Notes under the pieces: generated by a model | Seen by the model: the letters and a program-made list of their open reading frames with translations, nothing else | Told to the model about the DNA's origin: nothing | The model's database searches: none | Shown here: positions 52,842 through 64,000 of the stretch, piece by piece | Numbering within the stretch: the first letter of the stretch is position 1 | Layout: each line of letters begins with the position of its first letter | Translations under genes and position numbers: made by a program | NCBI GenBank assembly: GCA_002197995.1 | Contig: NGZR01000001.1 | Span: forward strand, 1,302,001 to 1,366,000 | Direction of reading: 5' to 3' | Source: Gaeumannomyces sp. JS-464 | Taxonomy: Eukaryota; Ascomycota; Sordariomycetes; Magnaporthales; Magnaporthaceae | DNA length: 64,000 bases

Positions 52842-55800
52842 TACAGACCACCGTACACTCTAGCCCGGAAACGATCCCCATCACGGGACTGGTGGCCCTT
52901 CTGGCACCCCCAAATTTGAGCGATTTTCTGGCAAAAACGGGGCCCGTCCACTGCAGCGTCCCGATGGATGGTGCTTTTGCTGGTGCTTTTGCTGCTGCTG
53001 CTGCTGCTGCTGCTGGGCCTGTTTGTCGGGTCCCGCCGACCCCTACATACGATGGATCACTGACGCGATGCGCGCTATGGGGGGGCCGCCAATGGCAGCG
53101 CTGGCTTCTCGTGGCTGCTGCGGGTCTGGTGGAGAAAGAGTGTGCCCCCCTCACTGGATGGATGGATCCCCACCACCACCCACCACCGACACAAAGACCG
53201 AGGAGGGTTTTGGGGTTGGAGGGTTGTTGCCAAAATAAGCCGCCTGCATGCATTCCCATGGGCAATTTGGGCTTTTGTCTTTTGTCCCCAGGACCAGTTC
53301 ATTGGTGGGGTTCCTGCACATGATGCCCTCCAAACAGGAATTGGAGAGAGACTCTTTTTGCCGAACCCTCGCTACAGCGATATTTTTCCTCGTGCTGCAT
53401 CAGTTTTGTCTTGTACAAGTTACAACGCGCGAGGGAGGGAGACGCACATGTTTGTTTGCTTGTTTGTTTGCCCAGAGACTGACTGCCTGGGCTTGCGCTT
53501 ACTTGCACTCACCTCACTGCATCCCTGCGGCAGGGCAAACACAGGACCAGGACTGGACCCATTGGTGACCCCCAATCCAGCACACAAGACCGTCCGTGAC
53601 TCGGCTGGGCGAATGCTGCCTTGCCGGTTCGACGCATGTGGAGCGAGCCAGCCCGCCCGGGAGAGAGCCAAGAGCGAGAGAGGTGAGATTGGGAGCCGGC
53701 CTGGCTAGCACGTCTTGGTCGGCAGGCGGCATTTTACGTAGGTATTACCAGCGGGTTTCTTCTTCTTCTTGGTCCCCCTTCTCGTCTCGCACGCACATGG
53801 ATGCGTCCTCTTCCTCGGCAGATGGGGCCTGTCTGCTCGCTGGTTGCGCCGCCAAGCCTGTCGTTGCAAAGATGCACTGAGACCCCTTGACTTGGCTGGC
53901 TTCCCCCGGTTTTGATAGGCTCGCGTCCAACGTCGCCTTGTGTTCGGTGTATTGACTGCCCACCGCTCTCGGTCTGCCCTCGGCCAATCGCCATTTAAGC
54001 ATACTCTGTTAAGCGGCAGAAGGCCAAGAAACACACTCGTGGAATAAGGGATTGCCCTGCACCACCAATGTATGCACCCACCCGTTTTCTGTCGGCTGTT
54101 TTTCGTGCTCAAGGGGTCACACCTTTCCTGTCGGGTGTTGCCAGCCCTTCCCTTCCTCTCATCCGTCGGTTCGCCGACACGGCATCGGAAAGCAGGCTGG
54201 CTAGGAATCAAGCGGAGCCAAGGCGGTAGGGAGGAGCCAGGAAGGCAAAGGGAGATGTGAGACGCCGATTCATCATCCTTCCGGCCTCTCTCTGCCCAGT
54301 CTATCTCCGGGGCTGGGCTGGAGACTAACATCGTCCTGGCTCGTTAAAAGTGGAAACGCCGCCTCGCATATGCTCTCGCTATTGCATCATAGGCTCCAGT
54401 TGGTGGTCCTCGTGGGGCGGCTCCTGAACGGGGCCGGCCTGGGAGCGAGTGAGTGAGTGAGTGAGTGAGTGGTGGGATGCAGGTGACCTGCTGTTGATGA
54501 GGAATGAGCACCTGACTGGCGATGGCATGGTTGGCGAATTATGAATTATGCTCCGACGCGCTCGAATGAGACGGGTCGTGTTTGACGGGACAAAGACAAA
54601 GCCAGGCTCCGGGCACGTCGGCCATCTGCTCTGGGCGGAAAGTCTGGTTGTTCGTGGACGGATTCTGACAACGTGCTGGCTCCGTCCACCTGGGCCCGGC
54701 CGGCAACAACACTCACCCACTTGCTGGCGCTCCATGACGCCATGGCGCTCTGCTGCGGGGCACACCAACCATGTCAGGGTCCAGCTTTCTCCGGCCGCGC
54801 CAACAGAAACGGAGAAAGGGACCCTTTTTTTTTATTTTTTTATTTTTACGCAGCCCACTTCCAACCGCGAGTCAAGACGCCTGCTCGATCGATTGGGGCT
54901 CGTGCACACGATTCTCATCACCTCACCATGCCTGTCCTGGGTCGTAGGGGTTTTGTGTAGGTACCTATTATTTTATTATTTTTCTGCTCGAGGCAATCGG
55001 CAGGCACACATTGAAAAAAAAAATGAAAAAAAAAAACCTCGGCCGGCCGACGGGAGCGGGAAGTGGGATGATGGAAGGAGGGAAAATGGGCGAAAGGAGA
55101 GGGGAGCCAGACCGCGCCAGAGTCCCCCTGCATGGCGCTTGCTGCGAGCCTGGCCAATCGCCGGCGATCGGAGCTTCGTGTGGCTGGGATGGATCCCCCT
55201 TCTTGCAAATGCATGACATTGGCTCGAAGCGTGCAGCCGAGGTTGAGCCCCGGTTGGCCAGACCGGAGAAGAGAACTGGCTGCGGGCTATTGCAATCAAC
55301 AATAATCGACATATGCGATACCTAATCGTCCTGTCGGTCGGTCTTTGTTTAGTTGCCGTGTGTGTCCCGAGTCGGCATGCACTCAGCCACGCCAAGACCC
55401 CCTGTGGAAGAGAAGAGAGTAGAATAGCCATACCACCTACATACATGCCAAGATGGCAGTTGTAGCAGAGGTCCGGATCCGGATGGTGATTTACGAAATC
55501 CGCGTCGTTTTAATGGCGATCGTCTCGCCAGCGCAGAGTTCAGAGGGCCATGCAATACACCGACGGGCTTGGCGAAACAGGCTGCGGCGCTTTGTGCTCA
55601 TGTCCTGTGTGTTTGGTCCAACTAACTCATCGCATCCCCTGATTCCCAAAAATACCACAAAGAAAGCAGAAACACGGTCCTACCCGGGCGGACGCGTGTG
55701 TGCTTTCCGATGATTCCAGCCAAAGACCAAAAGGCAAAAAGACGCCAAGAGGCCCGGTCTTGGCATGTCTAGCCGTGTATCAAAAGGGCAGCAGAGGATC

Positions 55801-56444
55801 GACATGGCCAAGACACCGAGAAAAGATCGGACAGGTCGGGACCCGGGTAAAGCAGCAAAACAAATATCACAAACACTGCCGGCGGCTTTTGCTTCTCTTG
55901 GCGCGGCGATCGATGATGGGCGAGGACACTCACTCACTTCACACCCTCACGCACTCACTCACTCACTCACAGACACAACCCTCACTCATGCCCGCCCGAC
56001 AACGAACGACACTCGCAGCTCGCTGCACGGCCTGCTTGCTCCCAGGCTAGCAGCGTCCAACCCGGTGAGGAGGAGGCAGGGCACCACGGCTCAAGGAAGG
56101 AACCCCCACGCCCGCCGTGCATGTCGCAGCTCGCATGGAAGTTTTGTCTGCCCAGCCACAGCAAACAAATCATCTGCCCTTTTGGCCCCGTTCAGCTCCC
56201 GTATTCACCCGTTCCTTCCAACCCATCCATCCTATCCGGCAGATTCTTCACCCCCCCCGCACGCGCCACCGCGCTCTGAGCGACACGAGAAAAGCGGGTG
56301 CGTCGTGACGGCGTCACGGCAGAAGAAGCGACTTGGGGTTTCTCCTCTTGATGTTCTTGTCAATCAAAGCCAAAGTCGCCAAACCGGAATCCTGCAGCCG
56401 CTTTTGCTGTTTGCTGCCGAAACTCTTGTATTCTCTTTTTATTT

Positions 56445-56475
<31 letters not shown>

Positions 56476-59400
56476 TCGCTCATCCAATTTCATGTTATCC
56501 GCCTCTCTTGCAGCAGTATAGCGGCTGTTTCTGTTTCTCCCCTCCTCCCGTTTCCGGAAGGTACAGACAGGCTTGCCGTGTGCTCTCTCTCTCTCACTCT
56601 CTCATTCTCCTTGGCATTATCCCTCATGCTCCTTGGCGATGGGCGGTCGTGTGATGGGGTTTAGCCCAAAAAGACGTGCCTGTCCTGCCCATGTCACGGC
56701 CACCCGTCTGGGCAATACTGCAGCAAGCCTCTCCTCCCATCCCCAAGTGATTGCCGGCAGGGATTGTGAGATGAAGCGTTTGTTGGCAATTCCCCCACCC
56801 AGACCAGGGGATGATGGGACAAGTGCCGAGACGGGCTGTCCTTGGGTCAAAAAGTTGACCGCCTGATCTATGTACATAGGAAAAGGGCCCTCCCTCGCAA
56901 GGCCGGGATGATGCCCGTCTGCAAGCCTTGGTTGGGGTCGGCCGCCTCGGCCAGGGTATGTGCATATTGTTCGCTATCCCATGGCCGGGGAAAAGCACAT
57001 GTCCGGATGGGAAGAGCTGGCAGGCGGCGAATAGGGGTGGCAGCGGCGGACGGGCGCGAGTGGCGGTGAGTGAGCCTGCCTGCCTGCCTGCCTGTCTCTT
57101 TGGCCTGTGCACATCTACATCTCCCGCTGCGGGGTTCAGGACTGCCACACTGCCCATTTCCGTGGTGGCAGATTTCTTCTTACTGCATATGCACCTACCC
57201 GGGCAATTTTTGCACACTGCAGATTGGTCTCTTGGCATTTGCCCTTGGGTCCAGGTACCCGTCGTCGCACACAGCGGCCATGCGCCTCGTGATCGTGTGC
57301 TGCACATCCTGGGAGGCTGTGGCGAGGAGGAAGGCAGAAAAAGCCGCCCTGTCGTGGCAGCCAACACGCTCCTCGCCGTGTGTGCTCTCGCTGTGTGTGC
57401 AACCCACCGCCCGCTTTTGCTGTCGTTTCACACATCTTTTTTTTCCTGGGCTGCAGACACAAGAAGAGTCCAGGCAGGCTGCTTGACGGCGTTCCTTATT
57501 CTGTCTCGGGGATGTGCAAAAAAACCCTCTGCTCCCTCGTCCCGGGCGGCATCGATCAAAATACCTCACCATGTCTGACACTGTGCGCTCGATACCGACA
57601 CGCCCCCTCCTGCTGGTGCGTGCTCCCTTGCCATCATCAAACCGAAAACCACGCAGCAGCAGCAGCAGCAGATGGCGCCAGCAAGCAGTCCGGATGTCTT
57701 CCCCCGGCGGTCCCTGCTGCCGCGCGGGGTCTACGTATGTGTGCAGCATGTGTGGGATGCACATTAGCAAGCAGGCCAAAGAATCAAAAGGCCCAAGCTC
57801 CTTAGGACCGGCGGCAACGACCCGTCGAGTGCCAACCACACAACAAACCACCCGTGTCGGACTCATGAAGGTGTGTGGCAGGACGCGCGGTTAGAACTGC
57901 CCGTCAGGAAAAAAACAAACAAACCAGAGGCGCTCCCTGTCCAGAGAAGCAGAGACAACAGCAGCGGCTGCGGCGCGCGGCGGGCAGCAGGCAGCAGGAC
58001 AAGCAAGCCCCTGCCTGCCTGCCTCCCTCAAAGTCGGTCAAACGTGCAGGTTGTGCTGCGCTGCGCTGCGTCGCGTTGGCGCCGTCCCATCCACCGACCT
58101 CTCCCCCCCTCTTACTCGAATCAATCTCGTCACCGGACTGGGCTTATCCCCCTAGTCTGGGCTACACATTGATACATTGATACAGGTGACACTTGAGGCC
58201 TTTTCGTCAATCGATTGCAGTCGTGACTGGTGAGCCGTAACATTGGACAAGAGGAGGGGGGCGACACCGCAAGATGGATGGATGATGGCCTGTTCACCAG
58301 GGAGGGGGCCCCTTTGATTTCACATGCCGGTGCACGCTCTCCTGGCAAGGATTCACCCCTCGGGCGGGCGACTCGTTGTTTTTTTGCTGGTTCGTTGCTG
58401 TGGGGCCTCGGACGGGAAGAAAGGCTGCTGAGACTGTCGTCGCCCAGAATAGAGAAAAAAAAAAACTGCCTGTCTGGCCTTTTTTCTTGGCACAAGTCTA
58501 GCTTTTTCACATTCCTCTGCGCCTATCTCCGTCTCTGCTATCTCACACACCCATTTGAGCCTCACGGTCCCTCCCCCCGCCTCGCTTTGGCACTCTTGGC
58601 ATCGGGCGGGAATCGAGAGCCGGGCGAACCCTATCGTGGGGGACGAGCCTGTCAAGGCCTCCGCCCTGGGCGCGCCAAGAGCGTCTAAGCAAGGGGCACG
58701 TTGCTTGTTTTTTTTGTGTGCGTGTGTGCGTGGTTGCCAGCTCATCATCCCCCATCCCCTTCCCCCTGCTTTTTTTTGCAGATGCCGGCTGTCGAATTGG
58801 CTGCAGGGCAGGGCGAGTGAGCGAAGAGCCATTGGAGTGTTTTGTTTGGTAGGTTTGTCCAAAGCCCAGCGCGGGATGCGTCTGCGTGACGACTGGAAGG
58901 GGCAAAACACGCACACGCACGCACGCAAACAAGGCAACGCAAAACAACAGGTCACCGCCACCACCACGACATCCCCCGTGGGCCTCTCCCTCGGGATCAG
59001 GAAGGGAATGCCGCTCTAACCGTCCTTCCCCGCCCGCGCGTCTTTTTCCATGATTCGTTGCCTGGATCTGTCTGTTCCTCCACACCTCCTCCTCCTCCCT
59101 GATGGGCGTCGGCGGCCGGAGTTTCTTGATAACAGCGAAAAGAGGGTCGGACCCTCGCAGAATACGACGGTGCGAGGAACCAGCTAGGTAGCCAGCCCCC
59201 ATGCCGCCCCCCAACGGCGCCGGCCGGCAGGCAAAGGAATGGAGGCCGGTTTGCCGTTTCCGGACGAGCCGGGGGAGGGAGAGGAGAGGGATGTGGACAT
59301 GCAAGAAGGAGGGACAGCCTGCACTTTTCCGCAGTGGCGCATCACGCCCACGCCCCGCCCTGCGCATTCTCACCGGCAAACAAGACAAGCTTTTTGTTCG

Positions 59401-60379
59401 AGTTGGTCTATTCCTTTTTTTTTTTTCTCCGCGTCTCCTTCCATCCACCCATCAGGGACAGGCATGCCCGACAGACACATGACCCTTTCCCATGTCGCGC
59501 ACGCTAAACCATGGAGAGAAAAAGGACAGGCGGCTGGTGCCTGTCCTTGGCACCCGACGGGCAAAGCGGGGGGCATGCATGAATGAGTTTTGCCCGCTTG
59601 GCCAGTAGGGATGGGGGTGGCTGCGGCAGGTGGCAGCTCAGCTGCTTTGGGCTGTCCAGTAAGCTGGGTGGCTGGCCCCCGAGGCGTCGACACAGCATGG
59701 CGGGCTGCCTTCGCCCGGGACTTTTGAAGCTGTGCACACCTGTCTATCTGCCCCATGGGATAGATATCTCTAGGTAGTCATCTTGCCACGGAAAAGACGG
59801 CACCGTCCTCAACCACCGGCGCAGGCCCGCAAGACGCCACTTGATGCTCGGCCCTGCGCAAGCAAAATGTCTCTTCTATTTCCCTCACACCCTCGATGCA
59901 TGCGCGCGGGGCTGGGAATGGCGCAGGCGAGACATTTGTTTTTATTTCTTGATGGTGGCCACGACTTGGCTCTCATCAATCGTCAGGTTCAACGCCATCC
60001 CAGCAGCCCCCAGTCAAATATCGTCGTTTTAGGTCATGGAGAGAAAACAGGGCCCCGCCGAGTGTCGATCAGGACGAATGATGGTCGTGAAACTTGTTCT
60101 TTTTCGAGTAGCATTCTCGAACATGACGGCGAAACCCTGACAAGTGTCAGCTTTGCGTTGCACATCACGGGGCACCATCGCCAATTCGACTGGTCACTCA
60201 CTCATGACGATCGTGACACCCGCCTGCGTCCAAGAAAGTTGAGCCCGCCATGTTCCAGGGGGAAAAAAGGGAGGGTAAATCAATGTTTATTTTGGCCACC
60301 ATCAAGAAAAAAACCGCAGCGTCCTAGAAACGGGGCATGTGAGAGAAAATCGGAGGTGGGCGTGATTGCAACGGGCTGA

Positions 60380-61411
60380 GACATACACACACGTTCCCCG
60401 AATAAACGCTCAGGCACCGCTTCGGCTCTATCGACCCCGGACTCGTCCCAGACCGGGGCGGACGACGTCAACGGGGAAGTCCCCGAAATCGTGCCCACCG
60501 CAGACGCGCAGTCGGTCATGCGCGATTTCCGCCAGTCAGTCTTGACGATGGGCCAGTCGCGCTGCGTCATCAGCGGAAAGGGGGCGTCTTGGTGGAGCGC
60601 CGGCTGCGTCGGCCCGGCCATCGAGGCCGCGCACATCGTGCCGGACCTCCATTGGAGCGTGTACCCCTACCACGAGCAGCGCGTGCCGGCGCGCGAGCTT
60701 CCGGAGCTGCGCCGGGCCTGGGCGCGCACCTGGAGCGCGTCCAACGGCCTGTTGCCGGCGGAACACCTGCACACGTGCTTTGACGCGAGGCTGCTGTCCA
60801 TCGACCCGGACACACATCGGGCGCGCGCCTTTGTCCCCTACGACATGATCACCGATTACCACGGCAAAGAGGCGTTCCTGCCGAGCGCCGTCAGCCTCAA
60901 CGCTCTACGACACTATTACGACATGTGCTGCATCGAAAACATGACGGCCAGGGAGCGGCTGGGCAATCAGACCCGCGGCTTCACCACCATGCCCAACCTC
61001 CAGCTGCCCCTGCTTTCTTTGGCTGCCCCCGCGGCGAGCGCGCCTGGTGGCGGCGGCGATGGGGCTCCCGGAGCTGGGTCCGGCCAGCCGCAGAGCGTGG
61101 GGCCGGGGATTGGCGGCGAGGACGGAAGTACCGCTGTCGTCGACAGCACCGAGCCCCGCTGCAGCCCACCGTCGGCCGGGGCTGGCGGCTACTACGAGAT
61201 TGATAGCGAAGACGAAAGTTCGGAAGACGATAGTGAGGACGACGACGACCCAGACGACCCCGTTCATGTTGCAGGCATGTGGTTGAGCCGTAAGTTTCTG
61301 ATCGAGCTGGAGATGGACCGTTTGCGAAAACAAGGCATTTTTGGCTCCAAGGAGAGGGACGGCGAAAAGCACCGCGGCAGAAGTCGGAAAAGACGGCGCT
61401 TGGAGGCTTGA
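60380..61411 (+). CDS. HNH endonuclease-family protein
   Basis: The HNH fold signature of the fungal family is clear: RCVISGKGASWW, CVGPAIEAAHIVPDLHW with the first His, WSASNGLLPAEHLHTCFDAR with the Asn and second His, LLSIDPDTHRARAFVPYDMI, and LRHYYDMCCIENM. The C-terminal third has an acidic run (EDESSEDDSEDDDD) and ends in a basic RGRSRKRRRLEA, a likely nuclear localisation signal. The first in-frame ATG is at 60518 (MRDFRQSV), but the same frame is open back to a TGA at 60377-60379 and beyond that to 59783, so a 5' exon probably lies upstream with an intron I cannot place. Expected activity: metal-dependent DNA cleavage, by family only. It is followed 0.8 kb later by a PD-(D/E)XK gene on the same strand. 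Confidence 0.82.
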   Translation, partial: DIHTRSPNKRSGTASALSTPDSSQTGADDVNGEVPEIVPTADAQSVMRDFRQSVLTMGQSRCVISGKGASWWSAGCVGPAIEAAHIVPDLHWSVYPYHEQRVPARELPELRRAWARTWSASNGLLPAEHLHTCFDARLLSIDPDTHRARAFVPYDMITDYHGKEAFLPSAVSLNALRHYYDMCCIENMTARERLGNQTRGFTTMPNLQLPLLSLAAPAASAPGGGGDGAPGAGSGQPQSVGPGIGGEDGSTAVVDSTEPRCSPPSAGAGGYYEIDSEDESSEDDSEDDDDPDDPVHVAGMWLSRKFLIELEMDRLRKQGIFGSKERDGEKHRGRSRKRRRLEA

Positions 61412-62247
61412 GTGGTGCTGCTGCTCGTTTGGTTTCCCATGTTGCAGAGTCATCGGGAAGCCAGACGGCCGAGGCGGCAGACCCGTTGGAGTCACGGCCG
61501 TCTCCCGCAGCGGAGGTGTTGGCACACCACTGATAAGCTTCCAGGGATGACCGTAGCAGGCAGGCGGTTGACATGTGCAGCCCTGCGACTTTGTTCAGCT
61601 TCCGGAACTGCGGCTCTGCAGTTCGAGACGCCCAAACGATGCATGCCGAGGGAAACCAAAAAAAAAAAAAAAAAAAAAAAAATTGTTGAAAGTAGACAAA
61701 AAGGGAGCGAACGGAATTGTATGTACATGCAAGCCGGTCGAGTACCGACCTGGAGAATCTCAACCTACGTAGGCTCGGCCTGAAGACGACGACACCCCTC
61801 CCAGCGTCCTATGACCCCTCTGATACCGAGGCTGCCATGCTGAAGCGGCGGGGTCCGCTTTGAGGGAAACCGTCCTAGCGGCAACCCGCCAAGCACGCCG
61901 ACGGCCAAGACTGTGGGGCCGTCTGCTCCCCAGATTCATGGCGGGTCAAGGTGCCAGCTAAATCAAATGCGATGGAATCAAAAGGGACGCAGGGATGGTT
62001 GCGCCCCTTGATCCGAAATACACAGCAGACACGAATGAATGCCAATGGCGTCTCCCGGTGGCTCGAAGCTGTCCCGCCAAACACGGCCGCTGCCGCTTTC
62101 CCCTCCTTGGGCGCGACGGCGACGCGGCGCGACCATCCTTTGAATCGCAAACGACGGCGAGTGTAGCAGCCACGGAGCCCGACGACGATTGCCGACGCCG
62201 CCCCCACCTCACACACCTATCCCCCCAATGTCGAGCGCCGTTCCGAC
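61412..62247. other. intergenic between the two nuclease genes
   Basis: Contains a 23-base A run near 61659-61682. No gene supported. The region just before 62248 is C-rich (CACCTCACACACCTATCCCCCC), as in fungal leaders. Confidence 0.5.
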
Positions 62248-63619
62248 ATGCGAGCACCGTCACCCTCTAAGCGCCGCTGGGGAGCCGACGGGGCGTCCAT
62301 ACGCGACGATGACGGCGACGAAGAAGACAGGAGAGAGGAGGAGGGGACGCCGCGTGGCCGTGACGCCCGAAACAAGACGGCGCACCTGCAAATAGAGGAT
62401 GATGATGAAGCGCCGGCCTCGACGCGCCGGCCGCCGTCAAGTCTGTCATCCGGGGAAACGCCTGCCAGCAAACGCCAGCACCCGCTCTCGCCCTATGCGC
62501 GATATGCGTATGCAGATGGCCGTCGGCTCGGTGAGCATGGAGATGTGCACGTTTTCTGAAGCCGTCCACCCCGTCGACGGCACGTCTCTGCTGCCCATTC
62601 AGCTGCAGACAATGGTCCAGGCTTTCGAAAGGATCAATGCCGGGACAGAGCCTTTCATCTCGAGCGACAGGAAGCTGGAGTTGCAACAGTACGCGCTCCA
62701 CGACAGCGCCTTTCTCGAGCATGGCGCCGTGGCAGACAGGGACAGAACTCCCTCGCTGGACTGCATTCTCGAATTGCACGCCTCGGCCGCCGAAAGCTAC
62801 AGGAAAAACTTTGACGAAGCGGGGTGGAACGTCGCGGTGCATTACCCGCTGCTCCGGCTGGCCCTCCCACGCAAACATTGGAGCGCCAGCATTACGCCCT
62901 GGTTCGTTGTTAGCCTTCCGGCCCCGTGCTTCCCGTCCCCAATCCTCCCACGGCCCTGTCGTTAATCCCATTATTTAACCGTTCGCAGCACAACCGCACG
63001 ACTGCTCCGCGACTACTTCCCTATCCGCAGAGCAACCGGCAAGATGGTTGACTTCTGTCTTACGCTCGAGCCGTCCTGGCCCCAGGTCCTCCGCAAGACG
63101 GAGGCAAGCAAAGCCATCGACAGGATCCGCGTAACCCAGCCGGGCCTCTCCATCAACCATTCCAACTACGAGCCCTTCCTCAAGTGGGCCATCGGTTTGA
63201 GCATCGAAACCAAACGCCACGGAGGGAGCTCCGCCAGCGCCGAGGTGCAGCTCGGGGTGTGGCAGGCGGCGCAAATGACGATGCTCCGACGCCAGGTGGA
63301 CGAGCAGCGGAGGACGAAGGCGGGGTCGGCCGTCGCTGCGGAGCACGCCGCCGGGCCAGACCTTTGCGGGCTCGTCTTCCTCCCCACCGTCTACATTGTT
63401 GGCCACGACTGGAAGTTTGCGGCGACCACGTGCGATGCGAGGACCGGCGAGAAGACCTTGTTCACCGAATGTCAGCTGGGGAGCACAAGCAGCATCGCCG
63501 GCATTTATCGCATCATTTGGGGCTTGCGCAAGCTGGCGGCACATTGCGAAACGACCTATTGGGCATGGTACCACGAGCACGTGCTTGGATTGGAAAGCGA
63601 GGCAAGCGGCAGCATTTGA
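62248..63619 (+). CDS. PD-(D/E)XK nuclease-like protein (right copy), catalytic motif intact
   Basis: ATG at 62248 (MRAPSPSKRRWGADGAS) gives an acidic N-terminus; one base must change near 62490-62505 to continue, or translation starts at ATG 62495 (MRDMRMQMAVGS). Then LLPIQLQTMVQAFERINAGT, RTPSLDCILELHASAAESYR, EAGWNVAVHYPLLRLALPRK. An 87-nt intron (62902-62988; GTTCGT donor, TTTAACC, CGCAG acceptor) keeps the frame and joins SITP-C to TTARLLRDYFPIRRATGKMV. After it: MVDFCLTLEPSWPQ (active-site Asp), SINHSNYEPFLKWAIGLSIE-TK (E-x-K), VQLGVWQAAQ, PTVYIVGHDWKFAATT, stop 63617-63619. All catalytic positions are present, unlike the left copy at 317-1886. Function of the family is unknown; a nuclease activity is inferred from the fold. 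Confidence 0.8.
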
Positions 63620-64000
63620 TAAAAAAACGGTTGGAAACGAAGTAGCTCTGTCATGCGTCGTCAATACGAGAAAGAAGGCGAGTGTCGCTTCAGTTGCGAT
63701 ACAGCCATGGAGTGAAACATCCCCCTCCTTCCCCCCCTCCATTGTCCATGGCGCCGTCGCATCATGCGCCGTAGCAAACCAACCCGTGGGTTGACCCATG
63801 TCGGAATTTGTGCCGTAACCCCCGTCGAAGCATCATCAACCCAAACGCCCGACCGTCAAGAACAACAGCATTAGCCATCAAATCCGGGTGGCTGGCCAGA
63901 AATCCTTCTACTCGCCCAGGGTCCTTTTTGGCCGGCGAAGCTGGTCCTGGACTTGCGCCAACGTAAAAAATAAAAATAAAATAAAAAAAAAGCCCGATTG
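63620..64000. other. 3' flank of the PD-(D/E)XK gene; window end
   Basis: Ordinary sequence ending in an A/T-rich run (AAAAATAAAAATAAAATAAAA). No gene seen. Confidence 0.5.

Larger units (their letters stand above)
49586..59782. other. about 10 kb without a supportable gene
   Basis: Base composition stays balanced. The first 1-2 kb is CT-rich and may be the kinase promoter and leader. Simple repeats: (GGT)n 50701-50736, TTTGC pentamers near 50753-50775, (TTTTCC)n 52303-52355, (GCT)n near 52991-53012, (GAGT)n 54446-54471, (CACT)n about 55945-55970, a T run near 56449-56474, (CAG)n near 57653-57669. Frames on both strands lack domains, signal peptides and splice structure. I searched for tRNA B-box-like GGTTCGANTCC with a paired A-box and found none. 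Confidence 0.6.

Noticed and set aside
55765..56664. 299-codon plus-strand frame
   Set aside because: Runs through CACT repeats and a long T run; no ATG context or domain, residues follow the simple sequence.
1..64000. CRISPR arrays, rRNA genes, bacterial operons
   Set aside because: No regularly spaced identical repeats, no rRNA-like conserved words, and gene structure with spliceosomal introns is eukaryotic.

Overview
The window looks like nuclear DNA of a filamentous ascomycete, most likely a Sordariomycete. The evidence is small introns (about 40-190 nt) with fungal 5' GT sites and CTAAC/TTAAC-type branch points, a HET-domain gene, fungal HNH and PD-(D/E)XK nuclease-like families, Helitron and Tc1/mariner debris, and the dispersed GTAGGTACCTAGGTAGG-type repeat common in that group. 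I see no rRNA, tRNA, CRISPR or bacterial-type signals.

Layout. 0.3-1.9 kb: a frameshifted PD-(D/E)XK nuclease-like gene. 2.9-4.6 kb: degenerate tandem repeats, then an intact-looking five-exon gene of unknown function. 6.6-7.4 kb: a secreted cysteine-rich protein gene with a clear TATA box. 7.4-17.7 kb: mostly gene remnants and sequence I cannot assign, including an esterase-like fragment and a multi-pass membrane protein gene. 17.7-26.4 kb: an accessory block with a Ulp1-type (C48) cysteine protease, four genes of unknown function and a small secreted protein candidate. 26.8 kb: a stray copy of the 3' end of the cysteine-rich gene. 27.4-29.1 kb: the housekeeping gene ISN1. 29.1-41.2 kb: a mobile-element island with an inverted repeat, a minisatellite, a truncated multicopy-family gene, a Helitron N-terminal fragment abutting a HET gene, a dead but structurally complete Tc1/mariner element with TIRs and TA target duplication, a zinc-finger fragment and a possible solo LTR. 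41.4-44.3 kb: a secreted isochorismatase-like gene (broken), a Cys/His-rich protein gene and a small gene. 46.9-49.6 kb: a SAT4/HAL4-type protein kinase. 49.6-59.8 kb: about 10 kb with no supportable gene but normal base composition. 60.4-63.6 kb: an HNH nuclease-family gene followed by a second PD-(D/E)XK gene with its catalytic motif intact.

A caution for every reader: several conserved genes (ISN1, the kinase, the isochorismatase, the left PD-(D/E)XK gene) are broken by many single-base losses, often in GC-rich or homopolymer stretches. This is what an unpolished long-read assembly looks like, so 'frameshifted' below need not mean 'pseudogene'. The genes that appear undamaged (3.2-4.6 kb, HET, HNH, Cys/His-rich) are the safest models.

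No single coherent pathway is visible. The best candidates for something new are the nuclease pair at the right end with its distant catalytically altered paralogue at the left end, and the Ulp1-centred block of unknown genes at 17.7-25 kb.
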